In this document: one piece after another, positions 7,956 to 16,253 of the stretch
How positions within the stretch are numbered: the first letter of the stretch is position 1
Layout of the letters: each line of letters opens with the position of its first letter
NCBI RefSeq assembly: GCF_002727185.1
Contig: NZ_NIZW01000046.1
Coordinates: forward strand, 1-34,439
Length of the DNA stretch: 34,439 bases
Source of the DNA: Rhodopirellula bahusiensis
GTDB lineage: Bacteria > Planctomycetota > Planctomycetia > Pirellulales > Pirellulaceae
Direction: 5' to 3'
The notes under the pieces: model-generated
What the model was told of the DNA's origin: nothing
Seen by the model: the letters and a program-made list of their open reading frames with translations, nothing else
Databases searched by the model: none
Translations under genes and position numbers: made by a program

Positions 7956-9110
7956 ATGCTGTTGCCTTGGGAATACGGCGTCCGCAACCTGGCCCGGCGT
8001 CCGGTCCGCACCGCGTTGACTTTGGTGGCATTGGCCACCGTGGTGATGTTGGTGTTTGTGGTCGTTGGATTCATTCGCGGCTTGGAACGGTCGCTCGCGA
8101 TCAGCGGGGATGAAGACGTGGTGTTGGTGTATTCGGTGAACTCGGAAGAGAACATCGAGAACTCCTCGATTGCCGCTCGGACCCCTTCGTTGTTGGCGGC
8201 CAGCCTCGATGGCACGATGAAACGTTTCGGCGTCAACCATGTCTCACCGGAGCTGTATCTGGGCACACGCGTCGCCACTGAATCGGGACCTAGTGGACTC
8301 GGTTTGGTACGAGGCGTTGAAACGTCGGCACCGTTGGTACGCCGTTCCGTTCAGTTGGTTGAGGGAACGTGGCCGGCGGACGGCGAAGTGATGGTTGGCC
8401 GCTTGGTCGCCACGAAGCTTGGGCGCGAACCGAATGAATTGGAGCTTGGCAGGCAACTCGAATTCGAGGGACGCAAGTGGACAATCAGTGGCCGGTTCGC
8501 TGCCGGCGGGTCGGCCTACGAATCTGAAATCTGGTGCCCCTTGGGTGACTTTAAAACCGCGACCAAACGACAAGACTTGAGTCTGGTCGCGATTCGATTG
8601 CAGCCCGGTCGTTCACCCGCGGAGGTTCAGTTGTTTTGCAAAGAACGATTGGACTTGGAACTGCGAGCGATTCGCGAAACGGATTACTACGCCTCGCTGC
8701 AACAACATTACAAACCCGTTCGAGTGTTGGCGTGGTTTGTGGTGGTGCTGGTTTCCGGCGCGGGTGTGTTTGCCGGATTGAACATGATGTACGGATCCGT
8801 TGCCGGACGGATTCGAGAGATCGCAACGTTGCAAGCGATCGGATATCGAAGGTTTGCGATTTTGCTGAGCGTGGTCCAGGAGGGCGTCTTGTTGGCGGCC
8901 GCTGGATCGTTGTTGTCCGGGGTGGTGGCGTTGCTGCTGCTCAACGGCATGGCGGTTCGATTCACGATGGGAGCTTTCACATTGCGGATCGACAGCGTTG
9001 CAATTTTGATCGGTTGCGGCGTGGGAATTTTGTTGGGTGTCCTTGGCTCGTTGCCACCGGCACTGAAAGCGTTGCGAGAAGAAGTCGCAACGGGACTGAA
9101 AGCTGTTTGA
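7956..9110 (+). CDS. FtsX/MacB-type ABC transporter permease (first)
   Basis: A 384-residue inner-membrane permease with the four-helix FtsX/MacB/DevC topology. One helix lies near the N-terminus ([22 protein letters not shown]), a large periplasmic domain follows (about residues 45-255), and three helices close the C-terminus ([23 protein letters not shown], then [20 protein letters not shown] and [16 protein letters not shown]). The cytoplasmic loop [16 protein letters not shown] is the typical ATPase-contact segment. It works with the ATPase at 11223 and probably as a heterodimer with the second permease at 12114. Cargo unknown. Confidence 0.88.
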   Translation: MLLPWEYGVRNLARRPVRTALTLVALATVVMLVFVVVGFIRGLERSLAISGDEDVVLVYSVNSEENIENSSIAARTPSLLAASLDGTMKRFGVNHVSPELYLGTRVATESGPSGLGLVRGVETSAPLVRRSVQLVEGTWPADGEVMVGRLVATKLGREPNELELGRQLEFEGRKWTISGRFAAGGSAYESEIWCPLGDFKTATKRQDLSLVAIRLQPGRSPAEVQLFCKERLDLELRAIRETDYYASLQQHYKPVRVLAWFVVVLVSGAGVFAGLNMMYGSVAGRIREIATLQAIGYRRFAILLSVVQEGVLLAAAGSLLSGVVALLLLNGMAVRFTMGAFTLRIDSVAILIGCGVGILLGVLGSLPPALKALREEVATGLKAV

Positions 9111-9139
9111 CTCGTTAACCCATTTGATAGAGAAGTACC

Positions 9140-9661
9140 ATGAAGCGTTTTCAACATTTTGTATTGGTTGGAGCCATTGCCCTGATCGCTGGTTGCGATG
9201 GTGCAGAAGTCGCCGACCAGGATGCAGCCTCATCGACCACAGCGGATTCGGCCTACCTCGCCAGCGCAGAACCAGCGGGCGCGATGCCCGTCGGGGAAGC
9301 TCGTGAAAAGGCAGCCGATGGCGAGGAATTGACTTTGGTCGGTTTGATCGGTGGATCCACGGAACCATTCGTCGACGGACTGGCTGCTTTCACGATCGTG
9401 GATCCAAAGATCCCGTACTGTGCCGACGAAGAAGGTTGCCCGACGCCTTGGGATTATTGCTGCACGCAGGATCAGGTCAAAGACAACATCGCGACCGTGA
9501 AGGTCGTTGATGAGTCGGGAGCCCCGGTTTCAAAGACGGCTCGCGAATTGTTGGGTGTCAATGAACTGGCGACCGTGGTCGTGCATGGCGTTGCCAAACG
9601 CGACGACCAAGGCAACTTGACTGTGGAAACCAGCGACGTCTTCGTTCGTTCGAGCAAGTAA
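9140..9661 (+). CDS. lipoprotein of the ABC export operon
   Basis: A 173-residue predicted lipoprotein: signal peptide with lipobox IAGC near residue 20, a linker, then a small beta-rich domain of about 100 residues. The motif [16 protein letters not shown] has four cysteines in 15 residues and could bind metal or form disulfides. The C-terminal strand pattern ([28 protein letters not shown]) recalls OB-like folds. I do not recognise a named family. It sits between the first permease and the adaptor gene, 29 and 2 bases away, so it belongs to the exporter operon. Confidence 0.7.
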   Translation: MKRFQHFVLVGAIALIAGCDGAEVADQDAASSTTADSAYLASAEPAGAMPVGEAREKAADGEELTLVGLIGGSTEPFVDGLAAFTIVDPKIPYCADEEGCPTPWDYCCTQDQVKDNIATVKVVDESGAPVSKTARELLGVNELATVVVHGVAKRDDQGNLTVETSDVFVRSSK

Positions 9662-9663
9662 CC

Positions 9664-11223
9664 ATGGCTGACGCTCCGCTGGATCTCGGTCAACTGGCCA
9701 TCGACCGCTCGCCAACACAAAGCACTCCATCGCCGGCGTCTCGTCGTCGACGATGGATCAGTCGCTATGTGTTTCCGATTGGAATCCTGGTCGGCTTTGC
9801 GGCATTGCTCGCGGTCGCGGCCGGTCGTCACTGGATGCCACGGCAAAGTGTCACCGTGATCCCAGTGATCGCGAAACGTGCTGAGGTCGTTCATGCGGGG
9901 CAAACGTTGTTTCAATCACCCGGTTGGATCGAACCGCGACCGACTGCGATCAGCGTCGCGGCATTGGCCCCCGGTGTGATTGAATCGTTGTTGGTGGTCG
10001 AAGGACAACCGGTGAAACGTGGCGAACCGGTCGCGCGGTTGATCTCGATCGACGCGGAACTGAACGTCCAGCAGGCAAAGAACACCGTTGCGATCCGGCA
10101 GGGTGAACTGCAACGCGCCGAGGCGGAATTGAACGCTGCGTTGGTTCGGTTTGAAAACCCCGTGCACTTGGAAGTTCAGCTCGCCGACGCGCAGAGCATG
10201 TTGGCGAGGGCGGAAACGGAACTCGCGAAACTGCCGTTTTTGATCGAGGCCGCCCAGGCGAGCGTCGAGTACGCGCGGAACAACATGCAAGGCAAACGAT
10301 CTGCTGAAGGCGCGATCTCAGGACGCATCGTTGCTCGTGCGGAAAGCGACCACGCGGCTGAATCGGCCAAGTTGCAAGAGCTGCAGCGTCGCCAACCGAA
10401 TCTGCAACGCGAGGTCGATGCGTTGAAAACGAAAGTCCGAGCGTTGGAGAAGCAACTGAATTTGTTAGTCGAGGAAACACGACAAGTCGAAGAAGCCAAA
10501 GCCAAGGTCGCCTCATCGAAAGCACTATGGGAGGAGGCGAAGCTGCAACGGAAGCAAGCGGAATTGGCTTTGGAACGCAATATCGTCAAGGCTCCCATGG
10601 ATGGTCGTATCCTGCGTTTGATCGCTTCGCCGGGAACCCGAGTCTCGGGCATGGCGTCCTCGACGGGGCACAGCGCCAGCACAGTCGTCGAGATGTACGA
10701 TCCCGAACGTCTGCAAGTCCGCGCGGACGTGCGGCTGGAAGATGTGCCAATGGTTCGCCGAGGCCAGCCAGTGGAGATCGAAACCGCGTCGTCGTCATTG
10801 GTCATCCAAGGACGGGTTCTGCAAGCCACCAGTGCCGCGAACGTTCAAAAGAACACCTTGGAAGTGAAGGTGGAACTGATTGATCCTCCTCCCACGGTCA
10901 GCCCTGAGATGTTGGTCACGGCCACCTTCCTGTCACCTGCGACCGAGTCCAATGTCAACGCGGCAAAAGACAAACAACGCTTGTTTGTTCCGGAGGCATT
11001 GGTTCAAACCGGCGAGTCGGGGTCGTTTGTTTGGTGTGTCACGGAAGATGAGATGGCAAGGCAAACTCCCGTGGTGGTTGGTGGCTCAGGGGGCGATGGC
11101 TTGGTGGCAATTGAATCGGGACTCAACGTCACTGACAAATTGATCGCCAACGTTCCTTCGGATTTGAAACCTGGCGATTCCGTTTTGGTCGAACGTGAAG
11201 ACACAACGATGGGGATGAACTGA
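9664..11223 (+). CDS. HlyD-family periplasmic adaptor (membrane fusion protein)
   Basis: A 519-residue adaptor. Residues 1-35 are a cytoplasmic Pro/Arg-rich lead, followed by one membrane anchor ([19 protein letters not shown]). A lipoyl half-motif ([22 protein letters not shown]) precedes a long Glu/Ala/Leu-rich coiled coil (about 130-300), and the second lipoyl half ([18 protein letters not shown]) and beta-barrel domains follow. This is the order of MacA/DevB-type adaptors, with a longer than usual hairpin. It should bridge the ABC permeases to an outer-membrane exit duct that is not encoded here. Its stop overlaps the ATPase start (TGATG). Confidence 0.88.
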   Translation: MADAPLDLGQLAIDRSPTQSTPSPASRRRRWISRYVFPIGILVGFAALLAVAAGRHWMPRQSVTVIPVIAKRAEVVHAGQTLFQSPGWIEPRPTAISVAALAPGVIESLLVVEGQPVKRGEPVARLISIDAELNVQQAKNTVAIRQGELQRAEAELNAALVRFENPVHLEVQLADAQSMLARAETELAKLPFLIEAAQASVEYARNNMQGKRSAEGAISGRIVARAESDHAAESAKLQELQRRQPNLQREVDALKTKVRALEKQLNLLVEETRQVEEAKAKVASSKALWEEAKLQRKQAELALERNIVKAPMDGRILRLIASPGTRVSGMASSTGHSASTVVEMYDPERLQVRADVRLEDVPMVRRGQPVEIETASSSLVIQGRVLQATSAANVQKNTLEVKVELIDPPPTVSPEMLVTATFLSPATESNVNAAKDKQRLFVPEALVQTGESGSFVWCVTEDEMARQTPVVVGGSGGDGLVAIESGLNVTDKLIANVPSDLKPGDSVLVEREDTTMGMN

Positions 11224-11930
11224 TGGCATTGGTCGAACTGCGTGGCGTCTGCAAAAGTTTTCGCAAGGGTGATGAAACGATCACACCGCTGGACGAGGTT
11301 GACCTCGACATCGAGGCGGGCGACTTCGTCTCGCTGATGGGGCCAAGTGGTACCGGAAAAAGCACGCTGCTGAACTTGGTCAGCGGAATCGATCGCCCTG
11401 ACGCCGGAACAATTCGCGTGGCTGGAACCGAGGTGACCAAGCTTTCTCGCGGCAAGTTGGCCGATTGGCGTGCTGCGAATTTGGGCTACATCTTTCAGAC
11501 GCACAATTTGATTCCCGTTCTGACGGCTTATGAGAACGTGGAGTTGCCAACGTTGTTGCTGAAGATGACCAGCTCGCAACGCCGGCAACGCGTTGAACTG
11601 GCACTGGAAGCGGTGGGGCTGTGCGATCGAGCCGACCACTACCCTCGACAATTGTCTGGTGGACAAGAGCAACGTGTCGGGATCGCGCGAGCCATCGTGG
11701 CTCACCCCAAAGTCGTCGTGGCTGACGAACCTACCGGCAGTTTGGATACGGAAACCAGTGAACAGGTTCAGGTCCTGCTGCAGCGATTGAACAAGGAACT
11801 TGACATCACGCTGTTGATGGTCACCCACGACACGGACGCTGCCAAAATCGCATCGCGGCAGTTGGTGTTGGATCGTGGCAAGTTTCGTGAGGTTGGATTG
11901 GATGAGACTTCGACAGTTAGCAACGCGTGA
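11223..11930 (+). CDS. ABC transporter ATP-binding protein (LolD/MacB type)
   Basis: A 235-residue nucleotide-binding subunit. Visible motifs are Walker [10 protein letters not shown] (about 39-47), Q-loop FQTHNL, signature [14 protein letters not shown], Walker [13 protein letters not shown] and H-loop VTHD. The length and the LSGGQxQRV form fit the LolD/MacB/DevA group, which powers mechanotransmission exporters rather than import. The start overlaps the adaptor stop by TGATG. The last codons and stop lie inside the left arm of a 21-bp perfect inverted repeat, so translation ends within a potential large hairpin before the second permease gene. Confidence 0.92.
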   Translation: MALVELRGVCKSFRKGDETITPLDEVDLDIEAGDFVSLMGPSGTGKSTLLNLVSGIDRPDAGTIRVAGTEVTKLSRGKLADWRAANLGYIFQTHNLIPVLTAYENVELPTLLLKMTSSQRRQRVELALEAVGLCDRADHYPRQLSGGQEQRVGIARAIVAHPKVVVADEPTGSLDTETSEQVQVLLQRLNKELDITLLMVTHDTDAAKIASRQLVLDRGKFREVGLDETSTVSNA

Positions 11931-12025
11931 ACAACAAGTGACGTAGCGGAAGGGCGCGAGCCCTCCGGTTCCTCGCCGGGCGGCTTGCGCCACACCGCTA
12001 ACATCGTCACTTGTTGTTCACGCGT
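11923..12025. repeat. 103-bp hairpin repeat over the ATPase stop codon
   Basis: Perfect 21-bp arms at 11923-11943 and 12005-12025 (begin ACGCGTGAACAACAAG) enclose a second stem, TAGCGG/CCGCTA, and two small hairpins, GGGCGCGAGCCC and CCGGTTCCTCGCCGG. The inner part resembles a palindromic intergenic repeat common in Rhodopirellula (from memory). There is no T-run, so it is not a classical terminator. Confidence 0.8.
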
Positions 12026-12043
12026 AGCTTAGTTGAACGATAG

Positions 12044-12092
12044 GTGGCATCAGCTACTTGGTGCAGAATCACAGGTTGGAAGCCTATGCCAC
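12044..12092. repeat. small palindromic repeat
   Basis: Outer pair GTGGCAT (12044-12050) and ATGCCAC (12086-12092), with an inner hairpin CACAGG-TTGGAA-CCTATG. It lies just before the start of the second permease gene and resembles short intergenic palindromes typical of these genomes. Confidence 0.5.
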
Positions 12093-12113
12093 ATTGGACG
12101 CTTCCGAATTCGG

Positions 12114-13256
12114 ATGGACATTATGTTTCGTTATGTATTGAAAACGCTTTGGCGACACCGCACGCGGACGCTGCTCACCGTCACCGGTGCCGCGGTGGCG
12201 ATGTTCGTCTTTTGCTTCGTGGGTTCCGTTCAGGAAGGCCTGCATCGACTAACGACGGGTTCTGACGCGGATCGCAATTTGATCGTGTTCCAAGAGAACC
12301 GGTTCTGTCCAACGAGCAGTCGTTTGCCGGAGGACTATGAACGAGTGATCGCGGAAATCCCGGGTGTGCGCGACGTGATGCCCATTCAGGTGTGGACGAA
12401 CAACTGCCGAGCCAGTCTCGACATTGTGGTTTTCAATGGAGCTGACCCGAAACAAATTCAGCAAACCCGTCCATTGAAATTGACGAGCGGGGATTGGCAG
12501 CAGTTCCAGTCAACTCGCGATGCCGCGATTGTCGGCCGCAATGTGGCTCAGCGCCGTGGACTGAAAGTCGGCGATCAATTCACGATCGGCGAAATCTCGG
12601 TTCGCGTCGCGGGAGTTTTTGAGTCCAACGTGCCATCGGAAGAGAACTTGATCTACACCAGTCTGCAATTCCTTCAATACACCCGAGGTTTGGATGCGGC
12701 CGGTTTGGTGACTCAGCACGAAGTCCTTCTCACCGATGACGCAGACCCCGATCGTGTGGCCGCCGCGATCGATCAAAAACTGCGGGCTGGTGCGGTCGCC
12801 ACCAAGACGCGTCGAAAGGGCGCCTTTCAAGCCAGCACACTATCGGACTTGGTGGACTTGATTGGGTTCGCTCATTGGTTGGGCTACGCCTGCGTGGCGC
12901 TCGTGTTGTCGTTGGTTGCGACGACCACGGTGATGAGCGTCCAAGACCGCATCAAGGAATACGCTGTTCTACAAACCGTTGGCGTGCGTCCGCTCCGAGC
13001 AATGCGACTGGTTTTGGCCGAGAGCACGATCTTGTGCGTGGTGGGCGGAGTGGCTGGAACCCTGCTTGCTCTCGCCGCTCTCGGCTTCGGAGGATTCGCG
13101 ATCGGAGCCGAGGGTGCAACGATCGCGTTTCGACCATCACTGGGGCTGGCCGCTACCGGAACCATCGTATCCTTGTTTGTCGGAATGCTCGCGGGACTGA
13201 TCCCCGCCATCCAGGCAGCAACCGTCCCAATCGTCAACGCCTTGCGACAAGCATGA
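12114..13256 (+). CDS. FtsX/MacB-type ABC transporter permease (second)
   Basis: About 380 residues with the same four-helix plan as the first permease: an N-terminal helix after the basic lead [17 protein letters not shown], a periplasmic domain containing [10 protein letters not shown] and [13 protein letters not shown], and C-terminal helices ([19 protein letters not shown], then [21 protein letters not shown] and [20 protein letters not shown]). The contact loop is [21 protein letters not shown] start at 12114 (or 12123) is preferred over 12033, because the extra N-terminal sequence would come from the palindromic repeats. The pair of unlike permeases suggests a heteromeric exporter. Expression may be separated from the ATPase by the hairpin. 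Confidence 0.88.
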   Translation: MDIMFRYVLKTLWRHRTRTLLTVTGAAVAMFVFCFVGSVQEGLHRLTTGSDADRNLIVFQENRFCPTSSRLPEDYERVIAEIPGVRDVMPIQVWTNNCRASLDIVVFNGADPKQIQQTRPLKLTSGDWQQFQSTRDAAIVGRNVAQRRGLKVGDQFTIGEISVRVAGVFESNVPSEENLIYTSLQFLQYTRGLDAAGLVTQHEVLLTDDADPDRVAAAIDQKLRAGAVATKTRRKGAFQASTLSDLVDLIGFAHWLGYACVALVLSLVATTTVMSVQDRIKEYAVLQTVGVRPLRAMRLVLAESTILCVVGGVAGTLLALAALGFGGFAIGAEGATIAFRPSLGLAATGTIVSLFVGMLAGLIPAIQAATVPIVNALRQA

Positions 13257-13362
13257 GAAATGACGACGACAATCCAAATTACAATGAATGCCGACGCCGA
13301 AGCACCGGTCATCGAAAGCACCCACCCAAACGCATGAAGTGTTAGAATCCCAAGTCTAAATT

Positions 13363-13413
13363 CCCCAACTTTCCAGCATGGACGACACTCTGTCGTCCAA
13401 AATCCTGTTAGCG
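13363..13413 (+). other. short attC/attI-like recombination site at the head of the cassette array
   Basis: CCCCAAC (13363-13369) and GTTAGCG (13407-13413) bracket a perfect 8-bp hairpin, GGACGACA-CTC-TGTCGTCC (13380-13398). The AAC...hairpin...GTT plan fits a small integron site, but at 51 bp it is shorter and unrelated in sequence to the four sites downstream. It could be a foreign attC, an attI remnant, or simply a hairpin next to the first cassette boundary. Confidence 0.4.
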
Positions 13414-13426
13414 GACCCTAGCTCAA

Positions 13427-14230
13427 ATGACTCGTGCAACGTGGGTGCTTGAATCTGACGTTTTTCCTGATTCACACTCGCCACTTCGTGCGGCCGTCCG
13501 TGATGCGGGGCATCGTCTCGTCGATTGGAACGATGCTTGGTGGTCCGACGGGCTGCCGCCCGATCTTGCCGGAGATCACACGTATTTCCATGGTTCGCTT
13601 GGCAACGCCGCTCGTATCCACGACGAACTCGATTGGTCGCCGGGATCATTCTGCAACACCGCTTCGTTTTGCTGCTCGGCGTGGTACGAATCTGCTCGCG
13701 ATTGGTTGCTTCATACCGATTGGCGTTTGATGCCCGCCAATGACTTCGTTGCGTCTGCCGCTGACGTTGCCGCAGCCATCGGCTGCGCCGATCGCATTTT
13801 CGTTCGCCCCGACAGCCCACTGAAACCGTTCAGCGGCCGCATCCTTGATGTCGCTTCGGTAACGCTCAAGGCGTTGGATCACGGCTTCTACTTTGACGAC
13901 GATTCGTTGCCCATTGTTGCCGCACCGATACGCAACGTCGGTCGCGAATGGCGATTCGTTGTTGTCCGTCGCTCCGTCGTTGCTGGTTCCGCATACGATG
14001 CCCCAACTCGTTCGGCTGTCGCGGACCAACCTCAAAGCGATGTTTGGACCTTTGCGCAAACCGTTGCCAACGCGATTCCAGCTCCTGCTGACGCTTACGT
14101 CCTCGACGTTTGTGAATGTGACGGTGAATTGCGACTGCTCGAACTCAACCCGTTTGGCGGTGCTGACCTTTACGCCTGCGATGCCGTCAGTATTGTTCGT
14201 GCCGTCACGGGTGACCTCTCAAATGGCTGA
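13427..14230 (+). CDS. ATP-grasp protein (R2K/DUF4343-like), cassette 1
   Basis: A 267-residue soluble protein. The C-terminal half has ATP-grasp features: RIFVRPDSPLKPFSGRIL, the Arg-containing strand EWRFVVVRRSVVAGSAYD, and the metal-binding end VCECDGELRLLELNPFGGADLY with the E-x-N pair. This pattern matches the R2K clade (DUF4343), which comparative work has grouped with CDC123-like ATP-grasps and predicted to modify proteins or peptides; the assignment is from memory. The ATG lies 20 bases after the cassette start and the stop 19 bases before the 12-bp end repeat, so the gene fills its cassette. No ribosome site is obvious. Confidence 0.75.
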   Translation: MTRATWVLESDVFPDSHSPLRAAVRDAGHRLVDWNDAWWSDGLPPDLAGDHTYFHGSLGNAARIHDELDWSPGSFCNTASFCCSAWYESARDWLLHTDWRLMPANDFVASAADVAAAIGCADRIFVRPDSPLKPFSGRILDVASVTLKALDHGFYFDDDSLPIVAAPIRNVGREWRFVVVRRSVVAGSAYDAPTRSAVADQPQSDVWTFAQTVANAIPAPADAYVLDVCECDGELRLLELNPFGGADLYACDAVSIVRAVTGDLSNG

Positions 14231-14253
14231 CCGTCTTGGCGATTCACCGGGTC

Positions 14254-14389
14254 CGCTAACATGGTTTTTACGCTAGGCCTTCGGCACACCTTCGTTGGTA
14301 GGCAACGGGCGCTGGCATTGGTACAATTTCTCGTGATTCAAACTCCACCGCTTCGGTAACGGCGGTGTCGTAAAAACCTTCCGTTAGGC
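14254..14389 (+). other. attC site of cassette 1
   Basis: A 136-bp site. The left core is CGCTAAC (14254-14260), L'' GGTTTTTACG (14263-14272), L' CGTAAAAACC (14369-14378), and the right core GTTAGGC (14383-14389) matches GTTRRRY. The unpaired spacers are AT and TTCC. The interior (CTTCGGCACACC...GGCGGTG) gives weaker inner pairing. Confidence 0.85.
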
Positions 14390-14399
14390 GACGCAATCT

Positions 14400-14881
14400 A
14401 TGAGCAATGGAGACCGCAGCATTACGTGGTTGCCTCCGTTGTTCACGAACGCTGGTGGTTCTGAGGTCGTCGTTGGTGTCGACGCTGACTCCCGGTGGTT
14501 CATCCAACACGACATGCCAATTTCACTCTTCGGTGACCGTACTCCAAATTGGATACTTCCACTTGTCCAACCCGGATACGGCGGCGACTACCAAACTGCC
14601 CGTGACTTGCTCGCTACCGGACTCGATGCGGGGGGCTTTCCTGTACCCTCATCGACACATTTCCATTCTTCGCGGTCATCGAACTTGCGTTCAGTTCATC
14701 TGGTTTTTGGGCGGTCAACGCTGCTGGATGGCTGCCCCATTTTGACTTCGATGAAGCATTCGCCAACGTCCTGCTGCAATTCACGCTCGACAAACAGCAT
14801 TCGCAGTCGGATCGTCATTTGGTTGCGAAACATCTTCGAAAATGGGAAACGGATCGGGGGATTCGGCTATTGAGACCGTAA
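14400..14881 (+). pseudogene. cassette 2 gene, frameshifted in a six-G run
   Basis: The frame opens at ATG 14400, 16 bases after the cassette boundary. It reads well (SITWLPPLFTNAGGSEVVVG, then YQTARDLLATGLDAGG) as far as the G run at 14630-14635. After it, that frame turns into unlikely Ser/Arg/Cys-rich sequence, while the neighbouring frame continues as good protein (LIDTFPFFAVIELAFSSSG, then WLPHFDFDEAFANVLLQFTL and HLVAKHLRKWETDRGIRLL) to the TAA at 14879-14881. One more G would restore a single gene of about 160 codons that ends 15 bases before the attC. This is therefore a real mutation, a slippage (phase-variable) tract, or a sequencing error. No family recognised. The intact product would be a soluble protein with an aromatic-rich C-terminal half. 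Confidence 0.7.
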
Positions 14882-14896
14882 TCGCACTTCAGCATC

Positions 14897-15236
14897 ACCC
14901 AACATGGTTTCTACGCTAGGCCTTCGGCCTTTTTATACCCCACATCTCGAAACACCAAAGATTAGTGTCCGATCAGAGTGGATTAGTGTTCCGCCAGAGC
15001 GGTCAAGGGAACACTAATCGCCGCTGATCGAACACTAATGGTTCTTGGACAAGGGATGATTGGCTTCAATCCGATTGTATTCCTAATGCAAGCGGCTCGC
15101 AAAAGATGTGGGGTACAAAATGGCCTTCGGCACACCTTCCATGTTTGGCGAAGCGGGCTGGCCTTAGTAGAATCTCTCGTATTTCAGGCATCGCCCGCTT
15201 CGTTTGGGGCGGTGTCGTAAAAACCTTCCGTTGTCG
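14897..15236 (+). other. attC site of cassette 2, split by a MITE
   Basis: Left core ACCCAAC (14897-14903, matches RYYYAAC) and L'' GGTTTCTACG with one mismatch. L' CGTAAAAACC is at 15216-15225 and the right core begins at GTT 15230. Removing the 192-bp element and one flanking repeat leaves a site of about 137 bp, the size of its neighbours. Confidence 0.85.
14930..15121 (+). mobile_element. 192-bp MITE-like element, copy 2, inside an attC site
   Basis: The ends are TTTTTATACCCCACATCT and, inverted, about TTTTGTACCCCACATCT. It is flanked by GGCCTTCGGC on both sides (14919-14928 and 15122-15131). The other attC sites supply the empty target (GCTAGGCCTTCGGCACACC at 14272-14290), so the duplication is directly demonstrated. 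The internal palindrome of ATTAGTGT arms is the same as in copy 1. No ORF of note. Confidence 0.88.
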
Positions 15237-15731
15237 GGCACAGGCTTTCCCATAGTTGACCTTAACGATCTCTCGACTCGCGCATTGCAGTTCATCGGTG
15301 GTGGACTATTTGCGCGATATTGTGACGCAATCGGAGTTCGCCATCCGGCCGTCGACGAACTGATCGCATACATCGACTCTATTGCACAATCGCCTGACCT
15401 CTACATTTGGGGCGAAAACCTCGGGTTGCTGGACGTCCATGGCTTGGGCGACCTCCCTCCGCCTGAAATCGCCGCGGAACTTCCGTACGAAATTGGTGGC
15501 GAATTCCATCGCGCGGTTGAATCCCTCGTTGAAATCTATATGTCCGATCACATGGGCGCTGTAACGGACAACCCGCAACGGTTCATTCGTGAATTGTTCG
15601 CTATTGTGTCCAAGCACGGCGCCACACTCCCTGACCTCAACGTCTTCGTCCAACCAAATGGTCGTCGTTCGTTCGGTGATCGCGTAGATGATGAAACTCT
15701 TCACAAATGGCGAACTGCACTCCGCCGCTAG
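15231..15731 (+). CDS. hypothetical protein, cassette 3
   Basis: About 166 residues if begun at the TTG that starts exactly at the cassette junction (15231). Other in-frame options are ATA 15252 and TTG 15285. There is no early ATG, and the start is undecided. The protein is soluble and acidic (GLGDLPPPEIAAELPYEIGG, HRAVESLVEIYMSDHMG), ending RSFGDRVDDETLHKWRTALRR. No family recognised. The stop codon's final G is the first base of the terminal repeat GTGCCCGACAAC (15731-15742), which is complementary to the cassette start, so the gene is fitted tightly to its cassette. Confidence 0.6.
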   Translation: MSGTGFPIVDLNDLSTRALQFIGGGLFARYCDAIGVRHPAVDELIAYIDSIAQSPDLYIWGENLGLLDVHGLGDLPPPEIAAELPYEIGGEFHRAVESLVEIYMSDHMGAVTDNPQRFIRELFAIVSKHGATLPDLNVFVQPNGRRSFGDRVDDETLHKWRTALRR

Positions 15732-15735
15732 TGCC

Positions 15736-15872
15736 CGACAACATGGTTTTTACGCTAAGGCCTTCGGCACACCGCTGTCGTTTGTTCAAGCCTCCAACTG
15801 GTGGTAGAATCTTCCGTTGTTCAAACTTGAATGGCATCGCAACGGCGGTGGCGTAAAAACCTTCCGTTGCGC
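15736..15872 (+). other. attC site of cassette 3
   Basis: A 137-bp site: left core CGACAAC (15736-15742), L'' GGTTTTTACG (15745-15754), L' CGTAAAAACC (15852-15861), right core GTTGCGC (15866-15872). The interior shares GGCCTTCGGCACACC and a central GTAGAATCT segment with the other sites. Confidence 0.85.
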
Positions 15873-15880
15873 GAGCTAGC

Positions 15881-16243
15881 GTGAGTATTTTGCCGACCGA
15901 ACGTGAGAAATCGGACGCGGAACGGGATTCTATCGTTCGCGTCCTCTTCGTTGCCCCATTGCTCACCTTTGGGTTCGACATTGTTTCAGTGGTTGGCCTT
16001 GTCACACTGATACCACGTCACAAAATTGGCGGCGGTCGATTTGTTCCAGCAATTGGCTGGCCGACTTACGGCCTGCTTGGCAATTTGGTCCCATTTGCGA
16101 TTTCACTGTTCGTGCTCGCGCTTCTTTACCGCAGACCGCGACATCGAATTCTCGCGTGGATTCTCGCCGCCCTGACATGTTGCATCGCACATGAGATGTT
16201 CGTGACCAACCTGCTTCGCCGCGACTTTATCGGCAAATTCTAG
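15881..16243 (+). CDS. small integral membrane protein, cassette 4
   Basis: A 120-residue protein from a GTG start 14 bases after the cassette boundary. After a charged lead (PTEREKSDAERD) come about three membrane segments (VLFVAPLLTFGFDIVSVVGLV, then LLGNLVPFAISLFVLALLY and ILAWILAALTCCIAHEMFV) with a basic C-terminus. No family recognised. Small membrane proteins of unknown role are common in cassette arrays. The stop lies in CTAGCTCG (16240-16247), which is complementary to the cassette start CGAGCTAG. Confidence 0.65.
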   Translation: MSILPTEREKSDAERDSIVRVLFVAPLLTFGFDIVSVVGLVTLIPRHKIGGGRFVPAIGWPTYGLLGNLVPFAISLFVLALLYRRPRHRILAWILAALTCCIAHEMFVTNLLRRDFIGKF

Positions 16244-16253
16244 CTCGGCAGTC

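Noticed and set aside
12033..12113. Upstream extension of the second permease
   Set aside because: The extra residues come from the palindromic repeat region and lack the basic pre-helix sequence, which begins at 12114 or 12123.
13363..13413. Hairpin as a terminator for the ABC operon
   Set aside because: No T-run follows the stem on the plus strand (AAAATCC instead); the position at the first cassette junction favours a recombination site.
15038..15220. Small ORF in MITE copy 2, with a related one in copy 1
   Set aside because: It depends on the element and runs into attC sequence; two diverged copies do not show conserved coding.
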